From: Corynebacterium epidermidicanis
GTDB lineage: Bacteria > Actinomycetota > Actinomycetes > Mycobacteriales > Mycobacteriaceae
Assembly: GCF_001021025.1 (NCBI RefSeq)
Contig: NZ_CP011541.1
Location: forward strand, 434,001 to 498,000
Length of the DNA stretch: 64,000 bases
Direction of reading: 5' to 3'
Below are positions 1-11,100 of the stretch, piece after piece. Position numbers and translations under genes: made by a program. Within the stretch, counting starts at the first letter, position 1; every line of letters begins with the position of its first letter. A model generated the notes under the pieces. It had not been told where the DNA came from. It worked only from the letters and a program-made list of their open reading frames with translations, and did no database searches.

Positions 1-234
1 CAGAGCAGCGCGCAGCGCGATCAGCTTGCTCACGACCCAATGGCACTCCAGGTTTCTGACATGGAAAATGTTGCAGTCATGTACGGCAACCCACGCGATG
101 CGGTTCCAGCTTGGATGAACTCCCCAGCACACCGTGACAACATCCTCAACCCTTACGCAAAGACCCTGGGTATTGGCGTGGCTAAGAACCATGCCACCGG
201 TGGATACTTCATCACCATGCGTGGTAGCTACTAA
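1..234 (+). CDS. CAP/SCP-domain secreted protein, 3' part only
   Basis: The frame is open from base 1 to TAA at 232-234, so this is the C-terminal 77 residues of a gene that starts outside the window. The segment ENVAVMYG, then AVPAWMNSPAHRDNIL, then a GIGVAK strand and an aromatic-rich end is the second half of a CAP (SCP/PR-1) domain, where W..SP.HR.NIL is the family signature. Such proteins in actinobacteria are usually exported; the signal peptide is not in the window. A second, more divergent CAP protein lies at 40218-41123. Function beyond the fold is unknown. Confidence 0.8.
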   Translation, partial: QSSAQRDQLAHDPMALQVSDMENVAVMYGNPRDAVPAWMNSPAHRDNILNPYAKTLGIGVAKNHATGGYFITMRGSY

Positions 235-332
235 GCCCTGTCGCTGATCCTCAATCGGCCGACGTTCTAGCTGGAGGGCAATGATCCGCCGGTTGGGGTG
301 AGGGTTTGTTCGTTTAGAAAACCAAAGATTGC

Positions 333-369
333 AAACGGCGAGACTCTATTGATTAGAGTCTCGCCGTTT
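333..369. terminator. Strong hairpin between CAP gene and truA
   Basis: A perfect 15-bp inverted repeat (333-347 with 355-369) with a 7-nt loop lies between the CAP gene stop and truA. It is followed by only a short T run, so it could be a terminator or a processing/stability hairpin. It argues that truA translation starts downstream of it. Confidence 0.6.
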
Positions 370-390
370 CGCGTTAACATGAAAAACATC

Positions 391-1287
391 ATGACTAACG
401 AAAACATGCGCATCAAAATGGTGCTTGACTACGATGGCACCGATTTTCACGGGTGGGCGCGCCAAGTTCCCAATCAAAGCATCGAAGAAGCACCAAATAA
501 ACCGGGCCAAGCGCACCAGGAACTACGCACTGTCCAAGGCGTTTTGGAGGACAAACTGTCCTTGATTCTGCGCAGCCAGATCCAACTGACTGTCGCCGGG
601 CGTACCGACGCCGGAGTGCATGCATCTGGGCAGGTGGCGCATTTCGACGTCGATAAGCAAGCACTGGCGCAGCGCAGCATTGACGGTGACCCAAGGAAGT
701 TGGTGCGTCGGCTAGCCCGGCTGCTGCCGGAAGATATCCGGGTCCGGGAAGTTGAGGAGGCTCCGGAGACATTTGACGCGCGGTTTTCGGCGTTGCGCAG
801 GCACTATGTGTATCGGGTGACTACCGCGTCTGCAGGGGCCTTACCGGTGCGTAGTCGAGATACCGCTAACTGGCCCAAACGGGTGGACTTGGCAAAAATG
901 CAAGCAGCGGCCGACGCACTGGTCGGGCTGCATGACTTTGCTGCCTTTTGTAAAGCCAAGCCGAACGCGACCACGATTAGGCAGCTGGAAGAATTTCGCT
1001 GGGTAGATGCTTCGACGGCGCATGAACCCGAACTGTTCGAAGCGCATGTCACAGCTGATGCGTTTTGTTGGTCGATGGTTCGCTCGCTCGTCGGTACGTG
1101 TTTGGCGGTGGGTGAGGGACGTAGGGATGAGAGTTTTGCGTCGCGGTTGCTGGGTGAGACGCAGCGTTCGCCTGAAGTTCCAGTCGCGCCTGCTAAAGGA
1201 CTGACGTTAGTGGGGGTGGACTATCCAAGGGAGGATGAGCTTGCCGAACGTGCTGCGCTTACACGTGACCTTCGGACGCTGAGCTAG
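391..1287 (+). CDS. truA: tRNA pseudouridine(38-40) synthase TruA
   Basis: TruA isomerises uridines 38-40 in the anticodon stem of many tRNAs. The N-terminus [14 protein letters not shown] and the catalytic motif [10 protein letters not shown], with the nucleophilic Asp in RTD, are clear. The C-terminal region with [11 protein letters not shown] and LTLVGVDYP is also typical. The frame is open further upstream, but that part runs through the 333-369 hairpin, so a start after it is more plausible. ATGs at 379, 391 and 406 are all possible; 391 gives a 298-residue protein, the usual length for the family. No strong ribosome binding site decides between them. In corynebacteria truA commonly borders the T7SS locus, as here. 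Confidence 0.93.
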   Translation: MTNENMRIKMVLDYDGTDFHGWARQVPNQSIEEAPNKPGQAHQELRTVQGVLEDKLSLILRSQIQLTVAGRTDAGVHASGQVAHFDVDKQALAQRSIDGDPRKLVRRLARLLPEDIRVREVEEAPETFDARFSALRRHYVYRVTTASAGALPVRSRDTANWPKRVDLAKMQAAADALVGLHDFAAFCKAKPNATTIRQLEEFRWVDASTAHEPELFEAHVTADAFCWSMVRSLVGTCLAVGEGRRDESFASRLLGETQRSPEVPVAPAKGLTLVGVDYPREDELAERAALTRDLRTLS

Positions 1288-1405
1288 CTCGGAAAATCCC
1301 ACGCTAACATGCGTGGCACGCCCGCATAGTACAGCTACTGGCCTATGCTAATTGAGGCATAATGCCCTGATCGACGGGCGAAACAAATGAAAGTGGTGCG
1401 AAGTA

Positions 1406-3784
1406 ATGGGGATGGCCAGTGCGGCAGCAATCGCAATCGCAGTATTCATGCTGCCTGGCTTTATTCTCAACTGGGTTTCCGGAGCGCGGGGCCCGTGGGC
1501 GATCGCCGCATCCGTACCATCGTCTTTTGGGGTATTTGGCCTCGCCGCCTGGTTGCTGGGCCTTACTGACTACCGCTTTGAAGTCAAGACGGTGGCGGTA
1601 ATCTGGGCGGCCATCGTCGTGCTGGCGATTATTTGGCGTGCGGGGGTCATAGTTTTTCGACGTCGTCGCCTTGCCAAAGCACGATCCGACATCGACTCGG
1701 AGGCACCCGTCGACGGCGAAGCGAGCCTCGCGGAACCGGCTAGCTACAAGACGGATTGGCGCGTCGGAACGTTGCTCGATCCGCGTTGGATTCTTCCTGG
1801 TGTCGGCGCAATGCTTGGTGCGTACCTGTTCCTGCGATGCAGCCTTGGGTACTTGAGCGTGTCTACCAGGGGAATGGACAACATCTTCCAAGGGTGGGAT
1901 GTGCACTGGCATGCCAGCGTCATGCGATGGATCATGGACGCAGGTATCGCCTCCCCAACACGCATGGGCGAGCTGCAAAACACCGAGACCCAAGCCAAGA
2001 TGTACTACCCCTCGGCATGGCACGCTGGTGGGGCGCTGTTTCGGGAGATCGCAGGGATTTCACCAATCGCAGCAACGAACCTCACCGCGCTGGTGCTGCC
2101 TGCGATTTGTTTGCCGCTGACCGTAGCTGCGATCGCGTGGCGGTTGGTCAATAATCGTGGTCTGACTGCACAGATCGCAGCTGGACTTGCACCACTTATC
2201 GTTCCAGGTTTCCCGGTGCTGTTTTGGATCGGCCATTTTGTGGGTGCTTGGCCATATTTGGCCGCGATGTCCGTGTCCGGAATCGTCCTGGGGCTGTTCA
2301 TGTCCGTGCCCTATTCACCGATCCGGATCTTTGCAGCGGCTTTGGCCTTCATGGGCTTGGTGCAAATTCACCCAGCCGCGGCCACCGTTCCGGTGCTGGG
2401 CTTGGCGCTGTGGTGGCTGCTGTACCTGCTATGGCGGCCAGCTAGGAGGCCTGCGACCTGGAAGGGACACATCGGCTACCGGCTCCGCGATGTAGCGCTC
2501 TTGGCGATCCCTGGAATCATGGGCGCGCTCACTCTGCTCCCACAAATTCTGCTCGGTGCCGAACAGACTGAAGAGGTTAAGGAATTCTCCGCCCTCGAGG
2601 ATTTGAGCCGAACCGAAACCTGGATGAACTCGATTTTCATGCGCACGCGCCACACCAGCGTGTTCCAGCTCGATATGACGCCGTGGGTGTGGCTCGCGTT
2701 GGCCGGTGCGATTGCGTTGCTGGTGTGGCGTCGCAACCTTTGGGCCCCGGCTTTCTGGGGCTTGAGCGTGTGGATCACCGCTAACTCACTGCAGCCTTTC
2801 GGCGACGGCTGGGGCGATACCCTCGGCATGATCGGTGCTCTGCACTACAACACAGCCCACCGTCTCATCATGCCGTGCGCAATGTTCATCGTTGCAGGAG
2901 CCGCGGTTGCGCTTGCTGTTGCTATTCGACTTGTCACAGGTGGGCCGATCAAGAAGTTTGCGAAACCGGCGTCGATAAGCGCGGTGGTTTTGGCCCTGAT
3001 CGGTGGTGGCGTGGTTGAGGCCGCGGCCACGGAGCACATTGGCCCGGGAGCACAGTGGACGATCAATGCGGCTCGTGATGAACGCATCGTTAATCATCGG
3101 GATTTGAGGGCGTTCGATTGGCTCAAAACTCAGCCACGCGCCATGGACGGAGTGATCTTCTCTAATCCAGACGAGGGCTCGGGTTGGATGTATGCCTACA
3201 ACGGTCTGCCGGCGTTCTACAAGCATTATCTGTGGCCGAATGCGCCAGCGGGCTCTGAAACGAACTTATTGTTCTTCCACACCATGCGACTGGGTGCGGG
3301 CAATTTCGATGTTCCGGATGAAGCAAACCGGGTCGATATCGCCGCTAAGGAGCTCGGCGTCACCTACATTTACATTTCGCCGCCGAAGTTCTGGCCATTC
3401 CAATGGGATCGCCCGGACCTTGAATTTGGGCTCATGGAAACCCCGGGTCTCACCACCGTTTACCGCGATAAAGAAATCGGTATCTACGCCGTCAACGCAG
3501 CATTTAGCGACGAAGAATTGCTAGCAATCCGGGCGAATTCGCCATCACCAGACCCATTGCCACGTCTGAAGACGAAGGGCGAGCTCGGATTGGCGGAAAC
3601 TTTTGACGAGATTGATCAGCCAGTCATTCACCGGCCGACCATCCCGAACCGCGGGCGAGATTCCCACTTCGAGTGGCTGTCCAAAAACAAGCCAGATCAA
3701 TGGCCCGGCGGGGACAAGCTCGCCCAGGTGCCATCGCCAGCCGACGTCGAAGCCGGTGGCGATGGGGAAGTAGTCGCGCCGTAG
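1406..3784 (+). CDS. Large polytopic membrane protein beside the T7SS locus
   Basis: A 792-residue protein with about a dozen hydrophobic segments in the first 560 residues, beginning with an N-terminal pair (AAAIAIAVFMLPGFIL and a helix near residue 65). A soluble, mostly C-terminal part of about 220 residues follows. The layout resembles actinobacterial DUF6541-type proteins or polyprenol-dependent glycosyltransferase-like membrane proteins, for example an acidic loop after the first long hydrophobic block (NIFQGWDVHWHASV). I do not recognise a catalytic motif with certainty. It is transcribed in the same direction as truA, followed by eccB after 175 bp. Whether it takes part in secretion is unknown. 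Confidence 0.75.
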   Translation: MGMASAAAIAIAVFMLPGFILNWVSGARGPWAIAASVPSSFGVFGLAAWLLGLTDYRFEVKTVAVIWAAIVVLAIIWRAGVIVFRRRRLAKARSDIDSEAPVDGEASLAEPASYKTDWRVGTLLDPRWILPGVGAMLGAYLFLRCSLGYLSVSTRGMDNIFQGWDVHWHASVMRWIMDAGIASPTRMGELQNTETQAKMYYPSAWHAGGALFREIAGISPIAATNLTALVLPAICLPLTVAAIAWRLVNNRGLTAQIAAGLAPLIVPGFPVLFWIGHFVGAWPYLAAMSVSGIVLGLFMSVPYSPIRIFAAALAFMGLVQIHPAAATVPVLGLALWWLLYLLWRPARRPATWKGHIGYRLRDVALLAIPGIMGALTLLPQILLGAEQTEEVKEFSALEDLSRTETWMNSIFMRTRHTSVFQLDMTPWVWLALAGAIALLVWRRNLWAPAFWGLSVWITANSLQPFGDGWGDTLGMIGALHYNTAHRLIMPCAMFIVAGAAVALAVAIRLVTGGPIKKFAKPASISAVVLALIGGGVVEAAATEHIGPGAQWTINAARDERIVNHRDLRAFDWLKTQPRAMDGVIFSNPDEGSGWMYAYNGLPAFYKHYLWPNAPAGSETNLLFFHTMRLGAGNFDVPDEANRVDIAAKELGVTYIYISPPKFWPFQWDRPDLEFGLMETPGLTTVYRDKEIGIYAVNAAFSDEELLAIRANSPSPDPLPRLKTKGELGLAETFDEIDQPVIHRPTIPNRGRDSHFEWLSKNKPDQWPGGDKLAQVPSPADVEAGGDGEVVAP

Positions 3785-3808
3785 CTTGTGGCGGTTGCTT
3801 TGCGACGC

Positions 3809-3842
3809 GCGTTGCTTTCCTGCCCGCGTTGCTTTCCTGCCC
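3809..3842. repeat. 17-bp unit repeated twice in tandem
   Basis: Two perfect tandem copies of GCGTTGCTTTCCTGCCC (3809-3825, 3826-3842) lie in the gap between the membrane protein gene and eccB. No function is evident. Confidence 0.8.
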
Positions 3843-3959
3843 TCGTCGCGTGCGGAGCGAAGCAGGCGCGGAGCCATTAAGATAAACGTGTGTGATTGAA
3901 AGCGCGGGTTCGGGGGAGCCTGCGCGTGCTAGCTGACATTTTCCAATTCGGGGGACATC

Positions 3960-5201
3960 GTGGAAACAGTGCTGCTGCCCACAACAAAAGCCCAGATCAC
4001 CGGGCATAGGTTTTTGATGCGACGTGTCGAGCACGGTGTGGTGCTGGGCGACATCCGCATGATTTCGGACCCATTGGGTGCACGCAGGCGGGCTACGCTG
4101 TTCGGACTTCTTGCCGTTGTCATCATCGGCATCGGCTCCGGAGCTATGGCGATGTTTCGACCGGCCATCGACCCAGGAGATGCTCCAATAATCGCGGCCG
4201 AATCGGGCGCACTATACGTGCAGATTAAAGGGAAAGAAGGTCCGACTGCGCATCCCGTCGCAAATATGGCTTCTGCCCGGTTGATCGCGGGTGCCCCGGA
4301 AAACCCAGCTCGGGCCTCCGATCAGCTTCTCGCGGAGATCCCTCGTGGGGTGCCGGTGGGAATCAAGGAGGCGCCTGGAATCATCGCCCCAGCGCCTCAT
4401 CCGCTGCTGCATTGGGGTGTGTGCCACCACGGGAAGACGACGATGGTCCGTGCAGACACTGAGCCCATCCCGCTACTTGCCGACGGTGACGGAATCATTG
4501 CCGAGGCCAATGGCCATCAGTGGCTGGTCACGCGAAACGGACGTACCATGTTGCCCCCTCCAGATGAGCCGTTGGGTCGTTCACTTCGGCGCCGGCTGCA
4601 CATCGATCCAAAGCACCCGGTGTGGCGGCCCGACGCCGAAGTGCTCTCTGCGGCGTTTGAACACCCTCCTTTTCATGTGCCGGAAGGCGCGTTACGCGTG
4701 TATGACGCGGAAGGGGACTATTGGCTGGAACGCCCAGACGGGATTACACATCTCACCCCAACCCAATACGACATCCTTCGAGACTCCGGTGCCACCACTC
4801 ACCACATTGCCCGCAAGGAACTAACAAGCTTTCCGACGAGCAACGCACCCATACATTTGCCCACCACCGAACTTCGCTGGATTGATTTCTCGACTGTGTG
4901 CGTCACCTCGGCGGAAGGGACGGTGGCAACGATGCCAACAGAGCTGACTGGCGGGGTCGCGCTATCTGGGAAGTCGGCTGCCACCATCTTTTCTGGCCTG
5001 CCAGCAGGAAGCGTAGGAGTAGACACCGGATATGGCTACGGAATCGTGTCGGAGTATGGGGTTTTTCACCGGGTAAGCACCCCGAAAGATGCCGCGGCCT
5101 TGGGGATAGAAGGCTCGCCGTCGGCACCCTGGCGCATCCTGAGGTTGCTCCCCGAGGGAAGCGAGCTCAGCCGAGCTCAGGCACTCAAGCCACTGTACTA
5201 G
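3960..5201 (+). CDS. eccB: T7SS membrane component EccB
   Basis: EccB is a single-pass core component of the T7SS membrane complex with a large extracytoplasmic domain. The cytoplasmic start (TKAQITGHRFLMRRVEHGVVLGD, quoted in part: QITGHRFLMRRVEHG) is the family signature. One transmembrane helix (about residues 42-62, ATLFGLLAVVIIGIGSGAMA) is followed by the domain with repeated strand segments. The start is GTG at 3960, preceded by CGGGGGA. The protein is 413 residues, somewhat shorter than mycobacterial EccB. It converges on mycP, which ends 16 bp further on, so the T7SS genes here form two facing groups rather than one operon. Confidence 0.92.
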   Translation: METVLLPTTKAQITGHRFLMRRVEHGVVLGDIRMISDPLGARRRATLFGLLAVVIIGIGSGAMAMFRPAIDPGDAPIIAAESGALYVQIKGKEGPTAHPVANMASARLIAGAPENPARASDQLLAEIPRGVPVGIKEAPGIIAPAPHPLLHWGVCHHGKTTMVRADTEPIPLLADGDGIIAEANGHQWLVTRNGRTMLPPPDEPLGRSLRRRLHIDPKHPVWRPDAEVLSAAFEHPPFHVPEGALRVYDAEGDYWLERPDGITHLTPTQYDILRDSGATTHHIARKELTSFPTSNAPIHLPTTELRWIDFSTVCVTSAEGTVATMPTELTGGVALSGKSAATIFSGLPAGSVGVDTGYGYGIVSEYGVFHRVSTPKDAAALGIEGSPSAPWRILRLLPEGSELSRAQALKPLY

Positions 5202-5216
5202 GTATCGAAATGCACC

Positions 5217-6368
5217 TTATCGACGCAGCGTTCGCGCGACGCTTAGCAGCACACTGCCTAACACCCCACCAGCCAAAAGGGTAGCGAGCACAACCTGTGC
5301 CCGGTGCTCGCTTAGCCGCGAGGAAGGTCCCGGGACTTTCAGAGCAACTGGATGATTGCGGGCTGAATCTGCAGGCAGATAAGCTACCGCCCACAGTGGA
5401 TCTACCGCGCCGGTACCTGGCGAGGCGGCCGCTCGGATCCTCTCGCGCACTTGTGCCGGCGACTCATCTGGGTAGCGCTGCTTGATTAGGGCCGCAACCC
5501 CGGCAACGAAGGGAGCTGCAAAGCTCGTACCGGTGAAACTGGTTGGTCCCTGCGAACCAGAAACTCCGGTGGCTAGCCCCGTTGACCGCGGATCGAGGGC
5601 GAGATCGACCGTGCCCGGGGCCGAGATTGGTGCGCTGGGCGGTGCGACTGAATATTCAGCAAGTTCATGCGTTGATTTGCTCGCCGACACAGCTAAGACC
5701 GTCGGCGAATGAGCCGGAAACACTATCGAGTCAGCGTCGCAAGAATTCCCAGTATTGCCCGCTGCTGCCACCACGACCGCACCAGCATCCTCGGCGCGTG
5801 CCAACGCCGCGGCGAGACTGGAGGTATTCAGCGACCCCGCGGCTTGCCGAGGCACGCAGGACACCACGGAAATATTGATCACGTCCGCGCGCAGTTCGAC
5901 CGCCCGGTTGATCGCCGCTACGAGGGTAGCCAATGAGTTGGCATCCCGGTCGTTTCTTCGCGACAACGCCGAAGTCTGGCGAATTGAAACCACCTGAGCA
6001 TCCGGTGCCACTCCTACGACCGTGTCCGGGCCCGGGCGCGCCGCGATCACACCCGCGACGATCGTGCCGTGAGCATCGCAATCTCGGTGGGCGCTAGCCT
6101 TATCGACGAAATCCCCGCCATCCTCGACCCCACCTAACCGCGGATGGTTCGAAACGCCAGTATCGATTACCGCGACGCGAATTCCGGCACCGGTTGCAAA
6201 TTGATGCACTGCCTCGAGCTGCTGAGGTTGATCGAGGTGCGGGACAGGTTGCTCAGAGGCAGGTACAACTGAGGGACAGTTGTCCGCAACCTCCTGGGCA
6301 GGTGCGGCAGTTGGCGAGAGCCCAATTAGGAGACCAATCCATGCAATCGATCCGAGTCTGCCGCGCAT
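5217..6368 (-). CDS. mycP: Mycosin, T7SS subtilisin-like serine protease
   Basis: Mycosins are membrane-anchored subtilases needed for T7SS stability. A signal peptide (about 20 residues, ending AAPAQ) precedes the protease domain. The catalytic Asp is in VAVIDTGV, the His in DAHGTIVAGVIA, and the Ser in GTSFAAPFVAGVAAL. A C-terminal transmembrane helix (VVLATLLAGGVLGSVLLS) ends in a basic tail. The ATG at 6368 shares its A with the eccD stop (TGATG), so the two genes are probably translationally coupled. The frame is open upstream but that part overlaps eccD and lacks signal-peptide character. The stop codon lies inside a copy of the decamer CGTCGATAAG. Confidence 0.93.
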   Translation of the reverse strand: MRGRLGSIAWIGLLIGLSPTAAPAQEVADNCPSVVPASEQPVPHLDQPQQLEAVHQFATGAGIRVAVIDTGVSNHPRLGGVEDGGDFVDKASAHRDCDAHGTIVAGVIAARPGPDTVVGVAPDAQVVSIRQTSALSRRNDRDANSLATLVAAINRAVELRADVINISVVSCVPRQAAGSLNTSSLAAALARAEDAGAVVVAAAGNTGNSCDADSIVFPAHSPTVLAVSASKSTHELAEYSVAPPSAPISAPGTVDLALDPRSTGLATGVSGSQGPTSFTGTSFAAPFVAGVAALIKQRYPDESPAQVRERIRAAASPGTGAVDPLWAVAYLPADSARNHPVALKVPGPSSRLSEHRAQVVLATLLAGGVLGSVLLSVARTLRR

Positions 6369-7819
6369 CAGCCCAGTCCCCGAATCCAGGCGAATAGGCC
6401 AATGAGGTGGACGCCAATTGGCAGGGCAGCAGCAATGGCGAGAGTCTCTAGTTTTTCCAACCAACTAATTGTTGTCGCGGGCAGGGTACGCACTCGCCCT
6501 GCCCACAACGGAGCAGAGATGCCAACAAAAAGCGAAAGGATCACAACTGACAATGCGATGTCACTGGCAGGTCGAAGCCACACGGAAAGTACTGCACCTG
6601 CCAAACCCGCTAACGCCCACAGCCATAATCCCCACATCGCCCGCGGACTGCGATGACGTACCGCATGTAACAGTACGCAAAAGGTACTGGTGAGGCAGAA
6701 AGCTGAGCTGAAACCGCCACCTGAACTGCCTAGAAAAACTAGTGCACTCCCCGCGGTCAGGCCGAGTCCGAACAAGAGGGCGTCGAGAAGCGTACTGGCG
6801 CGTTGTGCCTTGCTGGCGGCGTCGTGGATGGGATGGTCGGACACTTTGAGGTCCTGGCCGGCTGAGGGCAGTTGTGGCACGGTAAGGCCGGAAAGTTGAA
6901 TGCTCAGTGGGGCTGACCAAGTCAGCAGCAGTAACGACGTTACGACGATGCTTGCGGCTACGGCGATGAATGAGTGGAATGCAAAGAGCATGAGGCAGCT
7001 GACGGTGGTGACGAAGGTGCTCGTCAAGAGGATGGTTCCGGTGACGATGGGAATGTCGGCAAGTAGCAGGCAAACGACCACCAAAATCCCGGCGGTGGTC
7101 AGGGCAGCTAGCGCGGCCCAGGCTACTTGGGGGCCGGGATGGAGTGGCCGATGTTGCACTATTAAGGCGAATGTTCCGACTAGGCAAAAGGCCCATGCGA
7201 GGACTGCGATCACACTTGAGCTTGCTTGGTCGGGAAGTCCCCCGGCGATGACCGGTGGCAACAACTTCAACCAAAGGCACAGCGCGCAAAATGTCAGGGA
7301 GAGCAGCAGGAGGAGGAGGGGAGACGAGAGAGTCGGTAACCGTGAAGTCCACGCAAGAGCGCCGAGCCCGAGCGCAGAGATGAGGAAAGCGGAGGCTGCC
7401 AATCCCGTGGAGTTGAAAGTAGCGGGGATATCGAGGAGAGATTCTGCGGCGTCTTTCAAGATTGGGGCGGGCAGTTCCCGATGTGGGGACAAGACCACAA
7501 CGCTGCCCGGAGGAATGCCCAGTTGTGTGAGGGGAACGCACGGATCCAGCTCGCGACCGGCGGCGGTGCGAAACTCCCAGGGGAGGGTGATGGTCGGAGC
7601 GCCGATGAGATCCAGAATGTCGTCCAAACACTCGGCGAGTGTTGAGTACGCGGGCAAGGAAAGATCAGTAGACGGCAACACCTCGGTGGGGCGAGCTGAT
7701 AGCTGCATTGATTGCACGGGCGTGCTGGGGGATGCCGAACCAGAAGTGACATGAGGTGAACCGAGTTCGCTGAGGTCGATTCGAATAGTGAGCGCTAAAG
7801 TGTGTGACGATTTTGGCAT
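6368..7819 (-). CDS. eccD: T7SS channel-forming membrane protein EccD
   Basis: EccD forms the membrane channel of the T7SS complex. The protein has an N-terminal ubiquitin-like (YukD) domain over about residues 1-110 with the ending LTQLGIPPGSVVVLSP, followed by eleven or so hydrophobic helices to the C-terminus. Its 483 residues fit the family. It is the first gene of a two-gene eccD-mycP unit on the minus strand. It is divergent from eccC over a 320-bp gap. The gene overlaps mycP by one base. Confidence 0.9.
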   Translation of the reverse strand: MPKSSHTLALTIRIDLSELGSPHVTSGSASPSTPVQSMQLSARPTEVLPSTDLSLPAYSTLAECLDDILDLIGAPTITLPWEFRTAAGRELDPCVPLTQLGIPPGSVVVLSPHRELPAPILKDAAESLLDIPATFNSTGLAASAFLISALGLGALAWTSRLPTLSSPLLLLLLSLTFCALCLWLKLLPPVIAGGLPDQASSSVIAVLAWAFCLVGTFALIVQHRPLHPGPQVAWAALAALTTAGILVVVCLLLADIPIVTGTILLTSTFVTTVSCLMLFAFHSFIAVAASIVVTSLLLLTWSAPLSIQLSGLTVPQLPSAGQDLKVSDHPIHDAASKAQRASTLLDALLFGLGLTAGSALVFLGSSGGGFSSAFCLTSTFCVLLHAVRHRSPRAMWGLWLWALAGLAGAVLSVWLRPASDIALSVVILSLFVGISAPLWAGRVRTLPATTISWLEKLETLAIAAALPIGVHLIGLFAWIRGLG

Positions 7820-8139
7820 GTGTTCCCCCGTAATTGCTGACGACTAACCGGCAATGCGTAGTCGAATGAATTCCCCACCCCCGTGGCGATAGTCACAATC
7901 TTGGCTTAAACTAAGCGCGGTGTCTACCGGAGAAGTGACAGCTCTCCGGTCGGCGAAGTGAAGAAACATGTTGTTAGCAGCAGGTTTTTGGGGGATTTTT
8001 CAAAATCGTTAGCAGCTACAGGGGTTGGTGCTGCAAATGGGCGTCGTATTTTGGGCAACTCGGGGGAGGATCTCAGAGATAGCGACGGCGCCTAGGTGCG
8101 CCGAGACCCCCTGGAGCTAGGGATACTTTGGGGGAAAGT
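7820..8139. promoter_or_regulatory. Divergent intergenic region between eccD and eccC
   Basis: This 320-bp gap has no gene and must hold the promoters of eccD-mycP (minus) and eccC onward (plus). It contains an 8-bp inverted repeat ACCGGAGA/TCTCCGGT at 7926-7933 and 7943-7950, several G runs, and a GGCGC/GCGCC hairpin near 8089-8104. TGGGGGAA just before ATG 8140 is a good ribosome binding site for eccC. I could not place -10/-35 boxes with confidence. Confidence 0.5.
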
Positions 8140-11100
8140 ATGTCGGAATCAAGGCTGGCTGATAACAGCCGAGCGGTAGAACCTGTGGCAAGACTGCAGG
8201 TCGGGGAAGGTGCCACCGGCGATGCGGCCGACCCGCCTGCGCGGAGCGCGGACAGTCGGGCGGAAATGAATCCGGAGACTTACTTTTCGGAGTTCATTCA
8301 ACCTCGGGTGTCCATCGGGGAACGCGAGCCGGCCCCGCCGTTGCCAGCGGGGAGCATTGTGTGTGACAAAGTACCGCCGATGATGCGGCCGCAACCGCTG
8401 CCGCTCATCAGAATCATCATGCCCTTGGTGATGGTGCTCATGGTCGGCGGAATGCTTGCGCTGATGCTCACCAGCGGCGATGGTCAAGCCAGCCCGATGA
8501 TGCTCATGTTTCCGGTTATGTTGGTGGTTTCGATGATGACCATGTTCGGTGGCGGGCAAACCGACGACACGGACGAAATCCGGCGGGCCTATCTACGCCA
8601 CCTCGGGGCGGTGCGGGAAAAGGCCTTAACTGCAGGAAAACAACAGCGCGCCCATGAACTGCATAAACATCCCGATCCCCGGCATTTGTGGTCGGTGGTT
8701 GGGGCTCGTCGCATGTGGGAACGCGCAGCGGTGGACCCGGATGCGCTGGAGGTCCGCATCGGAGTAGGGACCACAGCGCTCTACACACCAGTCTCCGTGA
8801 CGGATTCCGGGCCACCCGAAGACCTCGACCCGGTTTGTGCCGTGACATTGCGCCATACCGTGCGATCAGTCGGTGCGGTAGCGCACATGCCAGTGGCGGT
8901 GCAGCTTCAGGCCTTTCGGTTTGTGGGGCTCGCGGGTCCGTTCGCGATGGCCCTAGGCAGGAGTTTGGTTTTGCAGCTGGCGTACCACCATGGTCCGGAG
9001 ACAGTGGGAATCAAAGTCATCGGAGATGGCTGCGAGTGGACAAAATGGCTGCCGCACACCCGCGACCCCGATAGCGCAGCTTTTCGCATCCTGGTGCTTT
9101 CGGACGTGCCGACCACCGGGATCGAAGACTACCTGGACGACCCGCACTGGCAATGCATCATCGACATCGAAGCCCGGATGCATACCGAGCTGGGGATGCG
9201 CGCGCTGGCCGAGGGGCTAATGCTCACCGCAGGCGAGCAGCTCACGGTCCACACAGAAGGAGGCTTGGAGGACATCGGCGTGCCCGACCTCGTGGATGTT
9301 GGAAATGCGCTGCAGTGCGCGCGGGCCATGAGCGCTTATCGACGCCCAGACGGCGCCCAATCCCAACGAATGGACTTCCTCGGGCTGCTTGGGCTTCCGG
9401 ATTTGCAGGCAGTTCCGCCTGAACAGCTATGGTCTTATCGTCGAGGTACGCGGGATCGGCTGCGGGTGCCGATTGGCGTGAATGCGTTGGGCCAGCCCCA
9501 AATGCTGGACATCAAGGAGTCAGCGCATGGCGGCGTCGGCCCCCATGGTTTGTGTATCGGGGCTACCGGTTCTGGTAAGTCCGAGCTTCTAAAAACCTTT
9601 GTCTTGGCACTTGCGCTCACCCACTCGCCGGAGGAGCTTAATTTCGTACTGGTCGATTTCAAGGGTGGTGCGACGTTTTTGGGGTTGGAGGATCTGCCAC
9701 ACACCTCTGCGGTGATCACGAACCTGGCCGAGGAAGCATCCCTAGTGGAGCGCATGCATGATGCGATTAGTGGCGAGATGAATCGTCGCCAAGAATTGCT
9801 GCGCAGCGCAGGCAACTTTGCCAACGTGACGGAATACTCGGCGGCTCGTGCAAGTACGAATCCGGAGCTGCCACCGTTGCCCGCGTTGGTCATTGTGCTG
9901 GACGAATTTTCAGAACTGTTGGGTCAACACCCTGATTTTGCGGACTTGTTCGTGGCGGTTGGGCGCCTGGGGCGGTCTTTGCAGATGCACTTGTTGCTGG
10001 CCAGCCAAAGACTCGAAGAAGGCCGACTTCGGGGATTGGACTCGCACTTGTCCTATCGGATCGGTTTGAAGACGTTTTCGGCAGCGGAGTCGCGTCAGGT
10101 GCTGGGAGTAACGGATGCGTATCAACTGCCCGCTCAGCCCGGTGCCGGTTATATCAAGTCCGATCATGATGATGTGACGCGCTTTCAAGGCTCCTACGTT
10201 TCTGGCGCGCTCCCGGTAGTTGCAGGCGGGCACATTCCATCGGCGAAGGTGGAACTCTTTCGTGGTTGGGATGCTTTGGCGCCGGAAGCTCAAACGTACT
10301 ACCGAGATCATGATAGCCACACCGTGTTGAGTGCGTCGGTTCAACTGATTGTCGCAGCTGGTCGGCATAGCCGGATGACTGCGCACCAACTGTGGTTGCC
10401 ACCGCTGCCTGATTCAGTCCCGCTAGCTGGTGTTGCCGATCAAGTGGGGCTGTTGCAAGCGGCGGTGGGAGTTATTGACCGGCCATTTCTACAGCGCCAG
10501 GACCCTTTCATTTTGAATTTTTCCGGCGCTGGTGGACATTGCGCATTATGTGGTGGCCCGCAGACCGGGAAGACCACGGCGTTGCGGTCGGTGGTGTTGG
10601 GGCTGGCTGCGACCCACTCCACTGAGCAGGTGAGATTCTATGTTCTTGATCTTTCCGGAACTGCCTTAGCCGGACTTAGCGCAGTACCGCATGTCGCGGG
10701 TGTTGCTCATAAATCCGAGCCGGAAAAGGTGCGTCGGATCGTCGATGAAGTGCTCGGGTTAATTGCCGAGCCAGAGGAAAGAGATACCTTCCTCGTCGTC
10801 GATGGCTGGCAGGTGGTCACCTCCGAGTTCGAGGATCTCGCCGATGACTTCGCGACGATTGCCGCCGAAGGCCTTGCCGCCAAGGTCCACCTGTTGCTTG
10901 CAACACCACGATGGACGGTTGTGCGACCGGCGATCAGAGACCTCATCGGTACCCGCATTGAGTTGCGACTCGGCGAACCGATGGATTCGCTCATTGACCG
11001 AAAGAAGCAGCAAAAACTTCCCGCCGCGCCGGGCCGTGGATTAACCCCAGAAGGTGAACACATGCTCATGGCACACTCCACGAACCAGGACGTGGGGCAT

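Noticed and set aside
333..369. truA starting upstream of the hairpin
   Set aside because: The upstream frame reads through a perfect 15-bp stem and has no similarity to TruA N-termini.
6368..6464. Upstream extension of mycP
   Set aside because: It overlaps eccD and would place 32 non-signal residues before a clear signal peptide.
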